A stretch of DNA of 33,256 bases from Rhodopila sp. (GTDB lineage Bacteria > Pseudomonadota > Alphaproteobacteria > Acetobacterales > Acetobacteraceae). The DNA lies in NCBI GenBank assembly GCA_028291505.1, contig JAQGHW010000825.1, positions 1 through 33,256 on the forward strand. The letters are read 5' to 3'. The position numbers and the translations under genes were made by a program. The stretch's first letter is position 1, and every line of letters starts with the position of its first letter. Positions 31,770 to 33,256 of the stretch are shown one piece after another. The notes beneath the pieces are model-generated. The model was given only the letters and a program-made list of their open reading frames with translations, had not been told where the DNA came from and ran no database searches.

Positions 31770-33125
31770 ATGAGCGACGCGATGTCTGGTAGCAACCTGT
31801 TCGGTGAGATCCGCCGGTTCGCTCGGACCTCCGGTGCGGTCGGCGGGATTGCTGCTCGCGTGGCGGGGGAGCGGGTTTTCGGGATCAAGACCGATCGCGC
31901 GGCGCACGCGGAGGATTTGAAGACCGTCCTGGGTGGCCTGAAGGGGCCGCTGATGAAGGTGGCGCAGTTCCTGTCCACTGTCCCCGACGCGCTGCCGGTG
32001 GAATATGCGGCCGAGTTGGCGCAGCTTCAGGCCAACGCCCCGGCCATGGGCTGGAACTTCGTCCGCCGTCGCATGGCGAGCGAGCTAGGTCCAGGTTGGC
32101 AGTCGAAATTCGCGTCGTTCAGTCAGGAGGCCTCGGCCGCCGCCAGCCTGGGGCAGGTGCATCGGGCCCGCCTGCCGGATGGAACGGATGTGGCGTGCAA
32201 GCTGCAATATCCGGATATGGCCAGCACGGTGGAAGCCGACCTGCGGCAGTTGAAGCTGGCGATGGCGGTGTATGCCAGGATGGACAACGCCATCCGCCAG
32301 GATGAGATCTACAAGGAACTGCGCGAACGCCTGCGCGAGGAGCTGGACTACCTTCGCGAAGCCGCACAAATGCGGTTGTATGGCCTGATGCTGAAGGACC
32401 AGCCGGGGGTGCACGTGCCCGTGCCGCTGCCGGAATTCAGCTCCAACCGCCTTTTGACGATGACCTGGCTGGATGGCCGGCCGCTGATGCATCGGCTCGC
32501 GGAAGACCCGCCGCAGGAGGAGCGCAACCAGATCGCCGAGGCGCTGTTCCGCGCCTGGTACGTGCCGTTCTACCGCTACGGCGTGATCCACGGCGACCCG
32601 CATCTGGGCAACTACCAGGTGCGGCCCGATGGTTCGGTCAACCTGCTGGATTTCGGCGCCATCCGGGTGTTCGGCGCGGGTTTCGTCACCGGGGTGATCG
32701 AGTTGTTCGAGGCGGTGCGCGACCACGACGATGCCAAGGCGCATCACGCCTACAAGACCTGGGGTTTTGTGGACCTGTCAGATGAAAAGATGGACGTGCT
32801 GAACCTGTGGGCTCGGTTTCTTTACGAGCCGCTGACCCAGGATCGCGTCCGCCGCATTCAGGAGACGGACGATTCGACCTTTGGGCGCGAAGTCGCCGAA
32901 CGGGTGCATGCCGGACTGAAGCGGACCGGTGGCGTCATGCCGCCGCGCGAGTTCGTGCTGATGGATCGTTCGGCCATCGGCCTGGGCGGCGTGTTCCTGC
33001 GGCTGAAAGCAGAACTGAACTGGAGCCGGCTGTTCCATGACCTGATCGCCGACTTCAATGAGGCGGCACTGGCGGAGCGGCAGGCCGCCGCGCTGTTGGA
33101 GGCCGGGGTTCCGCTGGCGCGATGA
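31770..33125 (+). CDS. ABC1/UbiB (AarF/ADCK) family atypical kinase
   Basis: LKGPLMKVAQFLSTVPDALPVEYAAELAQLQ, EASAAASLGQVHRARLPDGTDVACKLQYPD, GVIHGDPHLGNYQVRPDGSVNLLDFGAIRVF. ATG 31770 preferred over TTG 31755. Confidence 0.93.
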   Translation: MSDAMSGSNLFGEIRRFARTSGAVGGIAARVAGERVFGIKTDRAAHAEDLKTVLGGLKGPLMKVAQFLSTVPDALPVEYAAELAQLQANAPAMGWNFVRRRMASELGPGWQSKFASFSQEASAAASLGQVHRARLPDGTDVACKLQYPDMASTVEADLRQLKLAMAVYARMDNAIRQDEIYKELRERLREELDYLREAAQMRLYGLMLKDQPGVHVPVPLPEFSSNRLLTMTWLDGRPLMHRLAEDPPQEERNQIAEALFRAWYVPFYRYGVIHGDPHLGNYQVRPDGSVNLLDFGAIRVFGAGFVTGVIELFEAVRDHDDAKAHHAYKTWGFVDLSDEKMDVLNLWARFLYEPLTQDRVRRIQETDDSTFGREVAERVHAGLKRTGGVMPPREFVLMDRSAIGLGGVFLRLKAELNWSRLFHDLIADFNEAALAERQAAALLEAGVPLAR

Positions 33126-33170
33126 CAACGCATTGCGGTGCGCACTGCGAACTCGGCAAGATTTTTCTGC

Positions 33171-33199
33171 TTGTTCCCAGGTTGGGAACATCCTATATT
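33171..33199 (+). promoter_or_regulatory. sigma70-type promoter with embedded palindromic operator upstream of a HigB-type toxin gene
   Basis: -35 TTGTTC (33171-33176), 17-bp spacer, -10 TATATT (33194-33199); perfect palindrome TGTTCCCA-GGT-TGGGAACA (33172-33190) overlapping the -35 and spacer. Confidence 0.7.
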
Positions 33200-33204
33200 G
33201 AATC

Positions 33205-33256
33205 GTGCAGATCATCGCCAAACGGACACTCATGGTGTTTTGGGATCGCCATAACC
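33205..33256 (+). CDS. higB: HigB-like (RelE/ParE superfamily) type II toxin, N-terminus only, truncated by window end
   Basis: GTG at 33205 reads V(M)QIIAKRTLMVFWDRHN..., matching the HigB N-terminal pattern (M-x-I-I-x-K-x-x-L-x-x-F-W-x-x-H) as I recall it; preceded by a promoter/operator. Confidence 0.68.
   Translation, partial: MQIIAKRTLMVFWDRHN

Noticed and set aside
32778-33233. 151-aa minus-strand ORF MSVRLAMICTIQYRMFPTWEQAEKS...
   Set aside because: Mostly antisense to the ABC1 kinase; the MFPTWEQ stretch is created by the palindromic operator. The plus-strand HigB reading is better supported.

Overview
This 33.3-kb window has high GC content and dense bacterial coding. Gene content and the rpmF-plsX-fabH-ihfA-merR order suggest an alphaproteobacterium, plausibly Rhodospirillales/Acetobacteraceae (inference only). 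I identify about 27 intact or edge-truncated protein genes: TauE/SafE permease (5' part only), RlpA-like DPBB protein, TTC38-like TPR protein, ACC deaminase, clade-3-like catalase, M3 oligoendopeptidase F, AMP-dependent acyl-CoA ligase, rpmF-plsX-fabH-ihfA-merR block, cytochrome b561, branched-chain-amino-acid-type substrate-binding protein, glutaryl-CoA dehydrogenase-like ACAD, DEAD-box helicase, formyl-CoA-transferase-like class III CoA transferase with a GntR/FCD regulator, membrane sensor with PAS but no visible output domain, thiolase, two class A flavoprotein monooxygenases, two SDRs, a CMD-family protein, a 3-hydroxyisobutyrate dehydrogenase-like protein and an ABC1/UbiB-family kinase. 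No tRNA, rRNA, CRISPR array or intact mobile element was seen. The most useful unannotated signals are: (i) a HigB-type toxin start at the right edge, with a textbook promoter whose spacer carries a perfect palindrome; (ii) a remnant of a TPP-dependent enzyme C-terminus at about 15.78-15.98 kb with one apparent missing base; (iii) a coiled-coil gene at about 5.76-6.13 kb whose C-terminus is restored by a 1-nt insertion; (iv) unrelated genes that each carry 15-bp in-frame tandem repeats; (v) a palindromic operator candidate just upstream of the GntR regulator; (vi) a cluster of inverted repeats upstream of rlpA; (vii) an uncharacterised oxidoreductase-rich catabolic cluster at 25.3-31.6 kb. I saw no clearly novel multi-gene defence or biosynthetic system.
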